From an uncultured Lachnospiraceae bacterium (GTDB lineage: Bacteria > Bacillota > Clostridia > Lachnospirales > Lachnospiraceae), in assembly GCA_910587955.1 (NCBI GenBank), contig CAJUNN010000004.1, positions 1 to 64,000 on the forward strand: 64,000 bases of DNA. The letters are read 5' to 3'. The notes beneath the pieces are model-generated. The model was given only the letters and a program-made list of their open reading frames with translations, was not told the origin of the DNA and did no database searches. Below are positions 8,467 through 17,525 of this stretch, one piece after another. Both the position numbers and the translations under genes were made by a program. How positions within the stretch are numbered: position 1 is the first letter of the stretch; each line of letters opens with the position of its first letter.

Positions 8467-8919
8467 TTACCTCTTTTGCAGAAGCTTCTGCAGCTTTTCC
8501 ATAACCACAAACGTCTCATCCACCGAGCGGACTGCACAGAAAATGGTATCATCTCCAGCAATGCAGCCTACAATCTCCCGCCAGTGCATGGCGTCCAAGG
8601 CCGCCCCCACCGCCATGGCCATCCCGGCCACAGTCTTGATCACCAGAATATTTTGAGCCATATCCATGGACAGAAAGCCCTGCCGCAGGATACCGATATA
8701 TTTCTCGCCCATATGGCCGTTATGTCCCTGTATCACCACGTAGCGCTGCCGGCCGTCCACTGTAAGCTTTGTCAGCTTCAATTCCCGGATGTCCCTGGAG
8801 ACCGTGGCCTGCGTCACCCGAAATCCGGACTCATTCAGTTTGTCCGCCAGCTCCTCCTGCGTCTCGATGGCATACCGGCCGATAAGTTCAATGATTTTCG
8901 CGTGGCGTTCCCGCTTCAT
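8467..8919 (-). CDS. argR: Arginine repressor
   Basis: Hexameric arginine-dependent regulator of arginine metabolism. The 150-residue protein has an N-terminal winged helix-turn-helix with QATVSRDIRELKLTK and a C-terminal arginine-binding domain with GCIAGDDTIFCAVRS. The start at 8919 is chosen for the GGAGG eight bases upstream. The longer frame includes repeat sequence. The whole gap to nadK is taken up by two tandem copies of the dispersed repeat. Confidence 0.95.
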   Translation of the reverse strand: MKRERHAKIIELIGRYAIETQEELADKLNESGFRVTQATVSRDIRELKLTKLTVDGRQRYVVIQGHNGHMGEKYIGILRQGFLSMDMAQNILVIKTVAGMAMAVGAALDAMHWREIVGCIAGDDTIFCAVRSVDETFVVMEKLQKLLQKR

Positions 8920-8930
8920 AGTGTGCCTCC

Positions 8931-9037
8931 TATTCCAGTTCCGCAGAAATGTGTACAGCACACTTCCCTTAGAAAGACTTTCGGCCGCAGTTACTTGCGT
9001 CCGTAATTCTTTCTGTGTGCTTTACACATTCCTGCTG
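8931..9037 (-). repeat. Dispersed intergenic repeat, copy B1 (argR-proximal)
   Basis: 107-base unit ending TGCGGAACTGGAATA against the GGAGG of argR on the minus strand. The interior stem is AGCACAC pairing with GTGTGCT and AGAAAGA pairing with TCTTTCT. It is joined directly, head to tail, to copy B2. Confidence 0.8.
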
Positions 9038-9144
9038 ATTCCAGTTCCGCAGAAATGTGTACAGCACACTTCCCTTTAGAAACATTTCCGGCCGCAGTTA
9101 CATGCGTCTGTATTTCTTTCTGTGTGCTGTCCGGGCTCCTGCTG
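9038..9144 (-). repeat. Dispersed intergenic repeat, copy B2
   Basis: 107-base unit nearly identical to B1, with about 20 differences or fewer by eye. On the minus strand it starts CAGCAGGAGCCCGGACAGC three bases after the nadK stop codon and ends GCGGAACTGGAAT where B1 begins. The exact junction defines the unit ends. Confidence 0.8.
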
Positions 9145-9147
9145 ATT

Positions 9148-10020
9148 TTAATTCCCGTGCATTTTGTTCCGCAGAACTTCCAGAAAACTGATTCTGCTGA
9201 TCTTCAGGATGTTTACGGTCTTCTCCGATTTTTCAATCTCTACATAATCTCCCGTAGCCATGGATACAGAGCCGCCCCCGTCAAAGGAGGCAAAGGCCTC
9301 CTCGCTCTGGGCCCTTCGTCCCGGTCCCAGGCGGATGGTCACCCGGTCCTCTCCGGAAAGCACAATACTCCGGGCTGCCAGGGTATGAGGACAGATGGGC
9401 GTGACCACAATCATGGATGCCATGGGCGATACTATGGGTCCCCCTGCGGAAAGGCTGTATCCGGTGGACCCGGTGGGCGTGGATACAATCATCCCGTCCG
9501 CACCGTACCGGTTCAAGGATTCCCCGTTCACGGAAATCTCATAGTCTATCATGCGCAGATCCCCCGCACGGTTCACCACAATATCATTCAGGGCAATGTC
9601 CTGCACGGTTTCCCCGCCATTCCGGTACACCCTTCCCTCCAGCATCATCCGGGGTTCTATAGTATACTGCTCTGCCATCAGGCTGTCCAGGGCGTCTCCC
9701 ACGCCAGCTTTCTCAATCTCCGCCAGATACCCCAGAGTTCCCAGGTTGATGCCCAGAAGAGGAATCCTGCGGTTTACCGTGTCCCGGGCCGCCTGAATCA
9801 GAGTCCCGTCCCCGCCCAGCACCAGAATACACTCGGTCCCGTCCGGGATCCACGCCTCGTCCGTATATCGGAAATCCCCGGTTCCCGGCTCCGCGCCCTT
9901 TCTCTGGTACTCCCGGACGGTACACGTCTTGCCGTGCTCCCGCAGATAATCGTAAATTCGGCGGGTAGTCTCCAGATCTTTATCTTTTTCACTGTTTGTA
10001 ATGACGTAAAATTTATCCAT
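9148..10020 (-). CDS. nadK: NAD kinase
   Basis: Phosphorylates NAD to NADP in the cytoplasm. The 290-residue protein has the diagnostic GGDGT (69-73) and downstream GSTGYSLSAGGP. It lies between tlyA and argR. In Bacillus subtilis tlyA and argR are adjacent, whereas this insertion of nadK is common in Clostridia. The gap to tlyA is 17 bases, so it is in the same operon. Confidence 0.96.
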   Translation of the reverse strand: MDKFYVITNSEKDKDLETTRRIYDYLREHGKTCTVREYQRKGAEPGTGDFRYTDEAWIPDGTECILVLGGDGTLIQAARDTVNRRIPLLGINLGTLGYLAEIEKAGVGDALDSLMAEQYTIEPRMMLEGRVYRNGGETVQDIALNDIVVNRAGDLRMIDYEISVNGESLNRYGADGMIVSTPTGSTGYSLSAGGPIVSPMASMIVVTPICPHTLAARSIVLSGEDRVTIRLGPGRRAQSEEAFASFDGGGSVSMATGDYVEIEKSEKTVNILKISRISFLEVLRNKMHGN

Positions 10021-10037
10021 AAGCCTTCACTTCGCTT

Positions 10038-10877
10038 TTATGCCAGCGTTTCATGAGCAGCATCCACAAGTGCCGAAGGGTCTATTTCCGCCGGAATCCT
10101 TGCCCGGATCTCCTCCCAGGAAGCCCCCTCTTCACTCCACGGCCGCTCTGTCTTCTCTAAGTGGGCCAGATATTCAATATTTCCCTCGGGACCCTTGATG
10201 GGGGAAAACTCCAGATGTAGCACGTCCAATCCCAGAGAAACCGCATAGGAAAGCACCTTCTCAATGACTTCCAAATGGGTGGATTTTTCCCGGACCACCC
10301 CTTTCTTCCCTACCTTCTCCCGTCCGGCTTCAAACTGAGGTTTGATCAAAGCGGCCACCTGCCCGCCGGGGGCCAGAAGGTTTTTCACCGGAAGCAGCAC
10401 CTTGGTCAGAGAGATAAATGCCACATCGATGGAGGCAAACTCCGGTTTCTCCTCTATCTGCTCCGGCAGCAGATAACGGATATTGGTCTTCTCCATGCAG
10501 ACGACTCTCGGATCCGTCCGCAGCTTCCAGGCAAGCTGGTTGGTCCCCACATCTACTGCATAGACCTTAGAAGCCCCGTTCTGGAGCATACAGTCGGTAA
10601 AGCCTCCGGTAGAAGAGCCCACATCCATGCAGATCTTTCCTTCCAGGCGAAGGCAGAACCGCTCCACAGCCTTCTCAAGCTTCAGGCCGCCCCGGCTCAC
10701 ATATTTCAGGGCGCTGCCCTTTACCTCAATCTCCGCCTTTCCGTCAAACATAGCCCCTGCCTTATCTTCCCGCTGGCCGTCCACAAACACATTTCCGGCC
10801 ATAATAATGGCTTTTGCCTTCTCCCTGGACAAAACCAGTCCTCTGGAAACCAGCAGCACATCCAGCCGCTCTTTCAT
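10038..10877 (-). CDS. tlyA: TlyA-family rRNA 2'-O-methyltransferase
   Basis: 279 residues. An N-terminal S4 RNA-binding domain (about 1-62, MKERLDVLLVSRGLVLSREK) is followed by an FtsJ-like SAM methyltransferase domain with DVGSSTGGFTDCML. In other bacteria TlyA methylates 16S and 23S rRNA cytidines, and the older name hemolysin A is misleading. It is 12 bases downstream of dxs. Confidence 0.92.
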   Translation of the reverse strand: MKERLDVLLVSRGLVLSREKAKAIIMAGNVFVDGQREDKAGAMFDGKAEIEVKGSALKYVSRGGLKLEKAVERFCLRLEGKICMDVGSSTGGFTDCMLQNGASKVYAVDVGTNQLAWKLRTDPRVVCMEKTNIRYLLPEQIEEKPEFASIDVAFISLTKVLLPVKNLLAPGGQVAALIKPQFEAGREKVGKKGVVREKSTHLEVIEKVLSYAVSLGLDVLHLEFSPIKGPEGNIEYLAHLEKTERPWSEEGASWEEIRARIPAEIDPSALVDAAHETLA

Positions 10878-10889
10878 ATCCCGCTCCTT

Positions 10890-12758
10890 CTAAATCAGGC
10901 CGACGTAGGCCGTAATTACCTGCTTTGCGACAGTCTCCACATCCAGTCCTACCTCCCGGTAAAGCAGCTCCACATTTCCATGCTCTACATATTCATCCGG
11001 GATAGCCGCACTCAGCACCCGCACCGGAAGCTCCCTTTCGTTCACATAGTTCAGGACCTTTTCCCCGTAGCCGCCGCTTCGGACATTTTCCTCTATGGTC
11101 ACAATCAGTTTATGACGTTCTGCCAGCTCCTCCAGCAGCTTTTGGTCAATGGGTTTCACAAAGCGTCCGTTTACCAGGGTGCAGTTGTAACCAGCATCCT
11201 TCAAAATTTCCCTTACCTGCTCTGCCGTCTTTACCATGCTCCCCACGGCCAGCAGGGCAATATCCGCTTCCTCATAGAGGATCTCGCTCTTTCCTAAGAT
11301 CACGGGCGCACGGAACTCTGCAAGGCCGTCGTAGGCTTCTCCTCTGGGATAGCGAAGGGCAATAGGCCCCTGGTATTGAACTGCAAATTTCAGCATATCG
11401 GAAAGCTCCCACTTATTCTTCGGAGCCATCACCGTCATTCCCGGAATACTGGAAAGATAGGAAAGATCAAAAATCCCCTGGTGGGTCTCCCCATCGCTTC
11501 CCACCAGTCCCGCCCGGTCAATGGCAAAAACTACGTGCAGGTTCTGGATACATACATCGTGGAGAATTTGATCGTAAGCCCTCTGCAGAAAAGAGGAATA
11601 TACGGCTACCACCGGCTTTAAGCCTCCGGCCGCCAATCCGGCCGCAAACGTCACCGCATGCTGCTCCGCAATTCCCACATCAAAGAACCGGTCCGGAAAC
11701 ATATTGCGGAAACGTTTCAGACCCGTTCCGTCCGGCATGGCCGCAGTAATGGCCACCACCTTTTCGTCCCGATCCCCCAGTTTTCGCATAACGGTAGAAA
11801 AAATATCCGTATAGCTGGCTTTGGTCCGTTTATGGCTGGGAAGCCCGGTGGCAATCTCAAAGGGCTCCGCCCCGTGAAAACGGGCCGGATGACGTTCGGC
11901 CGGGGCATATCCCCTGCCTTTTTGGGTTCTGACATGCACCAGCACCGCATGGCGGATCCTTCTGGCATCGTTAAAGGCCCGGATCATCTGATCCATGTTG
12001 TGGCCGTCCACAGGTCCCAGATACGTAATCCCCATGTCCTCAAACAGCATTCCCGGAATCACCAGCTGTTTGAGTCCGTTTTTTGTTTTCTTTAACTGCC
12101 GCACCAGTCCGTCGCCGAACACCGGAATCCGCTCCAGGGTATTCTGGAGTCCTTCTTTAAACCCGGTATAAGCCTCCGCCGTCCGCAGGCCGTTGAGATA
12201 CCGGGACATGCCGCCCACATTTTCTGCAATGGACATTTGATTGTCATTCAGGACAATGATAAAATTGCTTTTCAGCTGGGAGGCGTTGTTCAGGGCCTCA
12301 TAGGCCATGCCCCCGGTCAGGGCCCCGTCCCCGATAACGGAAATCACCGTCTCCGTCCCTCCCTGCAGATCCCTGGCCTTCACCAAGCCGATCCCGGCAG
12401 AAATGGAAGTAGAGCTGTGTCCCGTATCAAAGCAGTCGCAGTCACTCTCCTTGCGCTTGGGAAAGCCGCTCAAGCCCCCGTATTTGCGAAGCTCATCAAA
12501 GCCTTCCTTCCGCCCGGTCAGAAGCTTGTGGGTATAGGCCTGATGGCCCACGTCCCACACCACCTTATCCCGGGGAAAATCAAAAGCCAGATGCAGAGCC
12601 ATGGTCAGTTCTACCACGCCCAGATTGGAAGCCAGATGGCCTCCGCTCACACTGATCTTTTCGATGAGAAAACTGCGGATCTCTTCCGCCAGGCTTCCCC
12701 ATTCTTTCTTTTCCAGTTTCTTTATATCATTTACCCGATTGATTTTCTCAAGCGCCAT
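10890..12758 (-). CDS. dxs: 1-deoxy-D-xylulose-5-phosphate synthase
   Basis: Thiamine diphosphate enzyme that condenses pyruvate and glyceraldehyde-3-phosphate, the first step of the non-mevalonate isoprenoid pathway. 622 residues with the TPP-binding motif GDGALTGGMAYEALNN, the transketolase segment DRAGLVGSDGETHQG and a C-terminal transketolase domain. It lies 6 bases after ispA, linking precursor supply to prenyl chain building. Confidence 0.97.
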   Translation of the reverse strand: MALEKINRVNDIKKLEKKEWGSLAEEIRSFLIEKISVSGGHLASNLGVVELTMALHLAFDFPRDKVVWDVGHQAYTHKLLTGRKEGFDELRKYGGLSGFPKRKESDCDCFDTGHSSTSISAGIGLVKARDLQGGTETVISVIGDGALTGGMAYEALNNASQLKSNFIIVLNDNQMSIAENVGGMSRYLNGLRTAEAYTGFKEGLQNTLERIPVFGDGLVRQLKKTKNGLKQLVIPGMLFEDMGITYLGPVDGHNMDQMIRAFNDARRIRHAVLVHVRTQKGRGYAPAERHPARFHGAEPFEIATGLPSHKRTKASYTDIFSTVMRKLGDRDEKVVAITAAMPDGTGLKRFRNMFPDRFFDVGIAEQHAVTFAAGLAAGGLKPVVAVYSSFLQRAYDQILHDVCIQNLHVVFAIDRAGLVGSDGETHQGIFDLSYLSSIPGMTVMAPKNKWELSDMLKFAVQYQGPIALRYPRGEAYDGLAEFRAPVILGKSEILYEEADIALLAVGSMVKTAEQVREILKDAGYNCTLVNGRFVKPIDQKLLEELAERHKLIVTIEENVRSGGYGEKVLNYVNERELPVRVLSAAIPDEYVEHGNVELLYREVGLDVETVAKQVITAYVGLI

Positions 12759-12764
12759 AATATC

Positions 12765-13649
12765 TCACTTTTCTCTTGTAATCAACATCCGTATCAGTTC
12801 TTCCAGAAAAACGTTTCTGCATTCCAGGGCGGAAAGGGTTTCCAGGGCACGGGCCGAAATCTCCGCCACATCCTTCCTGGCTTTCTCCAGTCCCTCCAGG
12901 GTTACATAAGTTGTCTTCTGGTTCTTATCGTCGCTGTGAATGGGTTTTCCCAATACCTCCAAGGTACTGGTCACATCTAAAATATCATCCTGGATCTGAA
13001 AAGCCAGCCCTACATCCCCGGCCACCCGCTCCACAGCGCGGACCGCTTCCTCTCCGGCTCCTGCCAGTACGGCTCCGATGGTCATGGAGCTTTCAATAAG
13101 GGCACTCGTTTTCAGCCGGTAGATAAAGTCCAGCTTTTCCCTGGAAAGAGGCTGCCCCTCAGACTCCACATCCACTACCTGGCCGCCGATCATACCATAA
13201 ATTCCCGCTTTCCGGGCCAAAATTCCCAGGGCACGGGCCGTGCGCGCATCCGGTTCCCGCTCTACCGCCTCCGCTGCCGTCTCAAAGGCAAAATTCAAAA
13301 GAGCATCTCCGGCCAGAATGCCAAACGCCTCCCCATACACTGCATGAGTCGTCTTCTTTCCCCTGCGGTACTCATCATTGTCCATAGCCGGCAGATCGTC
13401 GTGGACCAGAGAATAGGTGTGAATCATCTCTATAGCTGCCATAAAAGGCTCCACAATTTTTTCCTTTCCCCCGAACATCCGGTAGGTCTCCTGCATGAGC
13501 ATGGGGCGCAGCCGCTTTCCTCCGGCCAGAATGCTGTAATTCATAGCCTCCAGAACCGTCTTCTGAAATCCCTCCTCCCGGGGAAGATACCCTTTCAGAA
13601 GCTCCTCGATCTCCTCCGTCTTTTTTAAAAGCTCTTCCTTAAAACTCAT
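12765..13649 (-). CDS. ispA: Farnesyl/geranylgeranyl diphosphate synthase
   Basis: Trans-prenyltransferase that joins IPP to allylic diphosphates. 294 residues with the first Asp-rich motif DDLPAMDND, the second motif DDILD, and GGKRLRP near the N-terminus. The start overlaps the end of xseB by 11 bases, showing tight operon packing. Chain length specificity cannot be read with certainty. Confidence 0.95.
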   Translation of the reverse strand: MSFKEELLKKTEEIEELLKGYLPREEGFQKTVLEAMNYSILAGGKRLRPMLMQETYRMFGGKEKIVEPFMAAIEMIHTYSLVHDDLPAMDNDEYRRGKKTTHAVYGEAFGILAGDALLNFAFETAAEAVEREPDARTARALGILARKAGIYGMIGGQVVDVESEGQPLSREKLDFIYRLKTSALIESSMTIGAVLAGAGEEAVRAVERVAGDVGLAFQIQDDILDVTSTLEVLGKPIHSDDKNQKTTYVTLEGLEKARKDVAEISARALETLSALECRNVFLEELIRMLITREK

Positions 13650-13869
13650 CCAGCTTTCCCTCCTCGTTCAGCACCAGCATTTTTTTCTCCACCCGGTCCA
13701 GCTTTTCACTGCAATACTGCAAAAGCTTCGTCCCTTCTGCGTATACGGCAAAGGATTCCTCCAGAGGCACTTCCCGGTCCGCCAGCTTCGCCAGCATCTC
13801 ATCCAGCTGCGCAAACGCTTCTTCCAGGGACTGTTCCTGCATCTCCATCTCTCTTTCTTCCATTCTCAT
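13639..13869 (-). CDS. xseB: Exodeoxyribonuclease VII small subunit
   Basis: 76-residue helical protein with the family pattern LEEAFAQLDEMLAKL and VPLEESFAVYAEGTKLLQYC. It partners XseA in single-strand exonuclease VII. It overlaps xseA by four bases and ispA by 11 bases. The N-terminal extension rich in Glu and Met before residue 13 is variable, and an internal Met could be the true start. Confidence 0.95.
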   Translation of the reverse strand: MRMEEREMEMQEQSLEEAFAQLDEMLAKLADREVPLEESFAVYAEGTKLLQYCSEKLDRVEKKMLVLNEEGKLDEF

Positions 13870-15074
13870 TCCCTCTCCACGGCCAGTCTCTCTTTCACCA
13901 CAGCCGTATAAATACCGTCCGTTACGTGAATCCGAAGGCTTTCTCCTTCTTCCGCCTGGCGGATGCTTGTAACTGCCCGTCCGTCCTGTCCTTCCGTATA
14001 GGAATAACCCTGCTGCAATTTCAGCAAGGGCGAAAGCCCGTGAAAGCGCTCAATATACAAATCCAGCTTGCTTCTGCGATCTAAAAAGCATTCCCGCATG
14101 GCCTGCTCCATTCCGTTCTGCAGCTCCGCCAGACGCATCCGCTTCTCAAAAAGCTGCTGTCTGGGACTGGCCCGGTGCAGACACCCCCGCAGCTGTTCCA
14201 GACGGCCGCGGTACTGCTCCAGCCTCCAGGCAAAGGAGCTTTCCAGATTCTTCCGGTATGTGTCCAGCCGTTTTGCCAGCTCCCGGAAATCCGCCACTGC
14301 CAGCTCTGCGGCTGCCGAAGGAGTAGGGGCACGCAGATCCGCCGCAAAATCGGCAATGGTCGTATCCGTCTCATGACCTACCGCAGAAATTACCGGAGTC
14401 CGGCACTCGAAGATGGCCCTTGCCACCTTTTCCTCGTTAAAAGCCCACAAGTCCTCCATGGAACCTCCGCCTCTGCCCACAATGAGGACATCCACACCCA
14501 GGGCGTCCAGAGCCCGGATTCCACGGACAATACTATCCGCAGCCCCCTCTCCCTGCACCTGGGCCGGGTAGAGAATCAGCTGTACAAAGGGATTGCGCCG
14601 CAAGGAAATGGTACGGATATCCTGCACAGCCGCTCCTGTGGGAGCCGTCACAATCCCCAGCCGCCGCACATAATAGGGAATGGCCTGCTTATACTCCTTA
14701 GCAAACATGCCCATTTCTTCCAGCTCCGCTTTCAGACGCAGGTACTCCTCGTACAGGCGGCCTGCTCCGTCCAGGACAATCTCCCTGGCGTAAAGCTGGT
14801 AGTTTCCCGTCCGCTCGTACACATTGACGCTGCCCAGGACAATGACCTGCTGTCCCTCCTTCATGGGAAAGGAAAGCCCTTTCCGGTTTCCCGCAAACAT
14901 CACGCAGGAAAGGGTTCCGCTCTCATCTTTGAGGGAAAAATAGAGATGCCCGGACGTATGGTATTTGCAGTTGGAAACTTCTCCCTTTACATAAAGGCGG
15001 TTCATAAAAAAATCTTGGGCAAACATATTTTTTATATAACTGTTTACCTGGGCCACCGTATAGACGTTTTTCAT
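13866..15074 (-). CDS. xseA: Exodeoxyribonuclease VII large subunit
   Basis: 402 residues. An N-terminal OB-fold (YTVAQVNSYIKNMF, GEVSNCKYHTSGHLYF) is followed by the catalytic domain with GIVTAPTGAAVQDI, DVLIVGRGGGSMEDLW and SAVGHETDTTIADFAAD. It degrades single-stranded DNA with XseB. It overlaps nusB upstream and xseB downstream by four bases each, so translation is probably coupled. Confidence 0.96.
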   Translation of the reverse strand: MKNVYTVAQVNSYIKNMFAQDFFMNRLYVKGEVSNCKYHTSGHLYFSLKDESGTLSCVMFAGNRKGLSFPMKEGQQVIVLGSVNVYERTGNYQLYAREIVLDGAGRLYEEYLRLKAELEEMGMFAKEYKQAIPYYVRRLGIVTAPTGAAVQDIRTISLRRNPFVQLILYPAQVQGEGAADSIVRGIRALDALGVDVLIVGRGGGSMEDLWAFNEEKVARAIFECRTPVISAVGHETDTTIADFAADLRAPTPSAAAELAVADFRELAKRLDTYRKNLESSFAWRLEQYRGRLEQLRGCLHRASPRQQLFEKRMRLAELQNGMEQAMRECFLDRRSKLDLYIERFHGLSPLLKLQQGYSYTEGQDGRAVTSIRQAEEGESLRIHVTDGIYTAVVKERLAVERE

Positions 15075-15475
15075 GCTTCTTTTCCCAGTTTTCCCAAAAT
15101 CCCGTTGATAAATGCCGGGGATTCATCTCCGCCGAACTTTTTGGACAATTCCACGGCCTCATTGATAGCAACGCCCACAGGTACATCCTCATCGTATTTC
15201 ATCTCATAGACAGCCAGGCGCAGAATTGCCAGGTCCACCTTTGCAAGCCTGGATAGCTTCCACCCCTGGGCTGTTTCCCCGATCCGGGCGTCAATCTCGG
15301 GCAGCTTGTCCATAATGCGGGCATACTTTTCTTCCATATAGAGCTGGTCTTTCTCCTCCAGCGCTTCCAGCCCTTCAAAAAACAGGCGGAGCTGCTCCGG
15401 CATCTCATCCGGACCGTTGAACTCCACCCGGAACACCAATTCAAAAATGTGTTCCCTCAATTCTCTTCTCTTCAT
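15071..15475 (-). CDS. nusB: Transcription antitermination factor NusB
   Basis: All-helical RNA-binding protein of the rRNA antitermination complex, 134 residues. Family features include MKRRELREHIFELVF at the start and VDLAILRLAVYEM plus PVGVAINEAVELSKKFG near the C-terminus. The start at 15475 is chosen for the GGAGA upstream and match to the family. It is downstream of an Asp23-type gene, as in Bacillus yqhY-nusB. Confidence 0.95.
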   Translation of the reverse strand: MKRRELREHIFELVFRVEFNGPDEMPEQLRLFFEGLEALEEKDQLYMEEKYARIMDKLPEIDARIGETAQGWKLSRLAKVDLAILRLAVYEMKYDEDVPVGVAINEAVELSKKFGGDESPAFINGILGKLGKEA

Positions 15476-15568
15476 CAATCCTGTCTCCCATTGCAAAAGA
15501 GAGCCGCCGCAAAACCGCCATGCAGTATTTGCAGCGCCCCTTCTCCTGCAGTCCGCTCACGGGCAGAC

Positions 15569-15955
15569 TTATTTTGCTTTCTCCATATTTACGCTGGCAA
15601 TGCGGATATTCACCATAGCCACTTCCAGGCCGGTCATATTTTCAATGGCGCTCTTTACTTTGTCCTGTACCTTCTCGGATACCTTCATAATACTGTAGCC
15701 ATAGTCGATATTCAATGCCAGATCTACATCCACCGTCCGATCCGTCACCAGTACCTTAACGCCCTTGGAGAGATTTTTCATCCCCAGCCGGCCGATGAGC
15801 TCGCTGGTAATATTTCCCGCCATGGAAGATACCCCTTCCACTTCCATAGCCGCCAGCCCTGCAATAATCGCAACTACCTCGTCCGCAATCTGGACTTCAC
15901 CCAGTTTTCCGTCTGCATGTATCATATGAACACCTCTTTTTTCTTCCTTCGACAT
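15569..15955 (-). CDS. Asp23/Gls24 family envelope stress protein
   Basis: 128 residues from the start used here. It has the family core GEVQIADEVVAIIAGLAAMEVEGVSSMA split around a short loop, then VDVDLALNIDYGYSI and a C-terminal helix. It corresponds by position to B. subtilis yqhY, upstream of nusB. Two starts are possible: 15970 with AGGAGA and 15955 with GGAGG eight bases upstream. The second is used. It is the first gene of the operon running to recN. Confidence 0.9.
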   Translation of the reverse strand: MSKEEKRGVHMIHADGKLGEVQIADEVVAIIAGLAAMEVEGVSSMAGNITSELIGRLGMKNLSKGVKVLVTDRTVDVDLALNIDYGYSIMKVSEKVQDKVKSAIENMTGLEVAMVNIRIASVNMEKAK

Positions 15956-15992
15956 ATTCACAACCTCCATGTATTCTCTCCTGTTTCCTATG

Positions 15993-16021
15993 ATTCTAGC
16001 ATACTTTCAGGGAAATGGAAA
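15993..16021 (-). promoter_or_regulatory. Promoter of the asp23-to-recN operon
   Basis: -35 TTTCCA (16016-16021) and -10 TAGAAT (15993-15998) are spaced by 17 bases, with TGC before the -10 (extended -10). Transcription would start near 15986, only about 16-30 bases ahead of the first gene. Confidence 0.6.
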
Positions 16022-16100
16022 TCCTTTTTTCAATCCCGGATTTTTCTTCTTGCCATTCCGGCCTTTTTCCGCTACTATTTTAAAAAGGAGGAAACGCTTT

Positions 16101-16904
16101 ATGCTGGCTGATTTTCATTTACATTCTGCATTTTCCGGCGACAGTGATGCCTGTACGGAGGAAATGGTACGTTCCGGAGTCCGCAAAGGCCTGTCTGAAT
16201 TGTGCTTTACGGAACATTTGGATGCCGATTATCCCCCCGCGAATGTCTGTTTTGATCTGGATACCCCTTCCTATCTTTCCGAAATCCGGAGGCTTCAGGC
16301 TGCTTTCCGGGATCAGATCCGGATTGGCTTCGGGGCAGAGCTTGGACTGCAGCCGCACTTGGGAGATTTTTACCGCTCTTTCACCAAACAGTATGCGTTT
16401 GATTTCGTCATCGGCTCCACCCATTTGGTGGACCGGATGGATCCCTATTACCCGGAATTTTGGGAAATGCACAGCCGCGAAAGCGCAATCCGGCGTTTCC
16501 TGGATGTTACCCTCCAAAATATCAAAGCTTTCGATGACTTCGATGTCTACGGCCATCTGGACTATATTATCCGCTATATCCCCCAAGGAGAGCGGCGTTT
16601 TCCCTATTCGGATTTTGCGGATCAGGTTGACCTTATCCTAAGACTTCTAATTGCAAAAGGAAAGGGTCTGGAAATCAATACCGGAAGCTTCCGATCCGGA
16701 CTGGACACACCCAATCCATGCCCGGAAATTCTCCGGCGCTACCGGGAACTGGGAGGCGAGATTGTAACTGCGGGCTCCGATGCCCATACACCTGAACATA
16801 TAGGCCTTTCTTTTGACCTGGCAAGAGAGCTTCTTCTTTCCTGCGGGTTCCGGTATGTTTCGGTTTTCCGGGGGAGAAAAGCGGAATTTTATCCGATCCG
16901 TTGA
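16101..16904 (+). CDS. PHP-domain phosphatase, HisJ/histidinol-phosphatase family
   Basis: 267-residue polymerase-and-histidinol-phosphatase domain protein. Metal-binding motifs are visible in order: DFHLHSAFSGDS, FTEHLD, GAELGLQ, GSTHLV, YGHLDYI and GSDAHTPEHIG. It probably dephosphorylates histidinol phosphate or another sugar/amino-alcohol phosphate. The start at 16101 has AAGGAGGA upstream, and the longer frame overlaps the divergent operon promoter. It is one of few plus-strand genes and has no histidine genes around it, so the substrate is open. Confidence 0.88.
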   Translation: MLADFHLHSAFSGDSDACTEEMVRSGVRKGLSELCFTEHLDADYPPANVCFDLDTPSYLSEIRRLQAAFRDQIRIGFGAELGLQPHLGDFYRSFTKQYAFDFVIGSTHLVDRMDPYYPEFWEMHSRESAIRRFLDVTLQNIKAFDDFDVYGHLDYIIRYIPQGERRFPYSDFADQVDLILRLLIAKGKGLEINTGSFRSGLDTPNPCPEILRRYRELGGEIVTAGSDAHTPEHIGLSFDLARELLLSCGFRYVSVFRGRKAEFYPIR

Positions 16905-17078
16905 ATTCTTTACAAATATTTCCATTTAGGTTATGGTAAATAACGGATTCTATGATTCTCATGTTTTCTGTTACTATCCGATCTTGAACGGGAGACATCC
17001 GGTCTCTTGTGCTTCCGCTTCGGAACTGTATTCACGTTTATTTACATTTTCATTTTACTTTAAGGAGGAACTTTATTT

Positions 17079-17478
17079 ATGAGCAACAAACCTGGAGGTC
17101 CAGAAAATCCAGCACAATAAACCCATAGATACCAAATTAAAGGCTTGGCTTACGTTTCTCAGAACAGACGATCCCGTCCGGATTATCCAGCTTGCTGAAA
17201 CCTGGCCGGAGTTTAAGCAGATGTACCAGGAGGCATACCAGTTATGCCGGAATACGGCGGCTGTTATGGGATTCTTTTCGGAAGAACTGCGGGAACTGGA
17301 TCGCAATACGGTGCAGCTCATGATCGACGAAATGCAGACGGAATTAGAACGGCTGAAAGAAGAACGCAAAGAAGTGAAAGCAGAAATACAGCAATATCAA
17401 GAGCAGCTCCAGGAGCAAACTCAACAGTATCAGGAAGCCCTCCGGCGCATTGCAGAACTGGAGCAGAAATGCCTCTGA
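17079..17478 (+). pseudogene. Remnant of an Rpn/PD-(D/E)XK transposase-like nuclease
   Basis: A strong AAGGAGGA site and ATG at 17079 open a frame of only 13 codons. In another frame, from 17083, the C-terminal part of an Rpn-family recombination-promoting nuclease is readable to 17478: LKAWLTFLRTDDPVRI, then ELDRNTVQLMIDEMQTELER and a Gln/Glu-rich coiled coil. The N-terminal nuclease domain is missing, so the gene has lost its middle and its frame. A frame beginning at the internal Met (17221) is open but lacks a ribosome binding site. Confidence 0.7.
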
Positions 17479-17481
17479 ATC

Positions 17482-17506
17482 GCCCGGCCAGCTCCCCCGG
17501 CCGGGC
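17482..17506 (+). terminator. GC-rich hairpin between convergent genes
   Basis: GCCCGGCC (17482-17489) pairs with GGCCGGGC (17499-17506). No strong T run follows, so it is a weak or bidirectional terminator between the Rpn remnant and the convergent scrA. Confidence 0.5.
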
Positions 17507-17525
17507 ATTTCCAATTCTTCTTTTC

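Noticed and set aside
15441..15560. 39-codon frame with a CKYC pair overlapping the start of nusB
   Set aside because: GTG start without a ribosome binding site, and most of it lies out of frame within the nusB start region. No family support.
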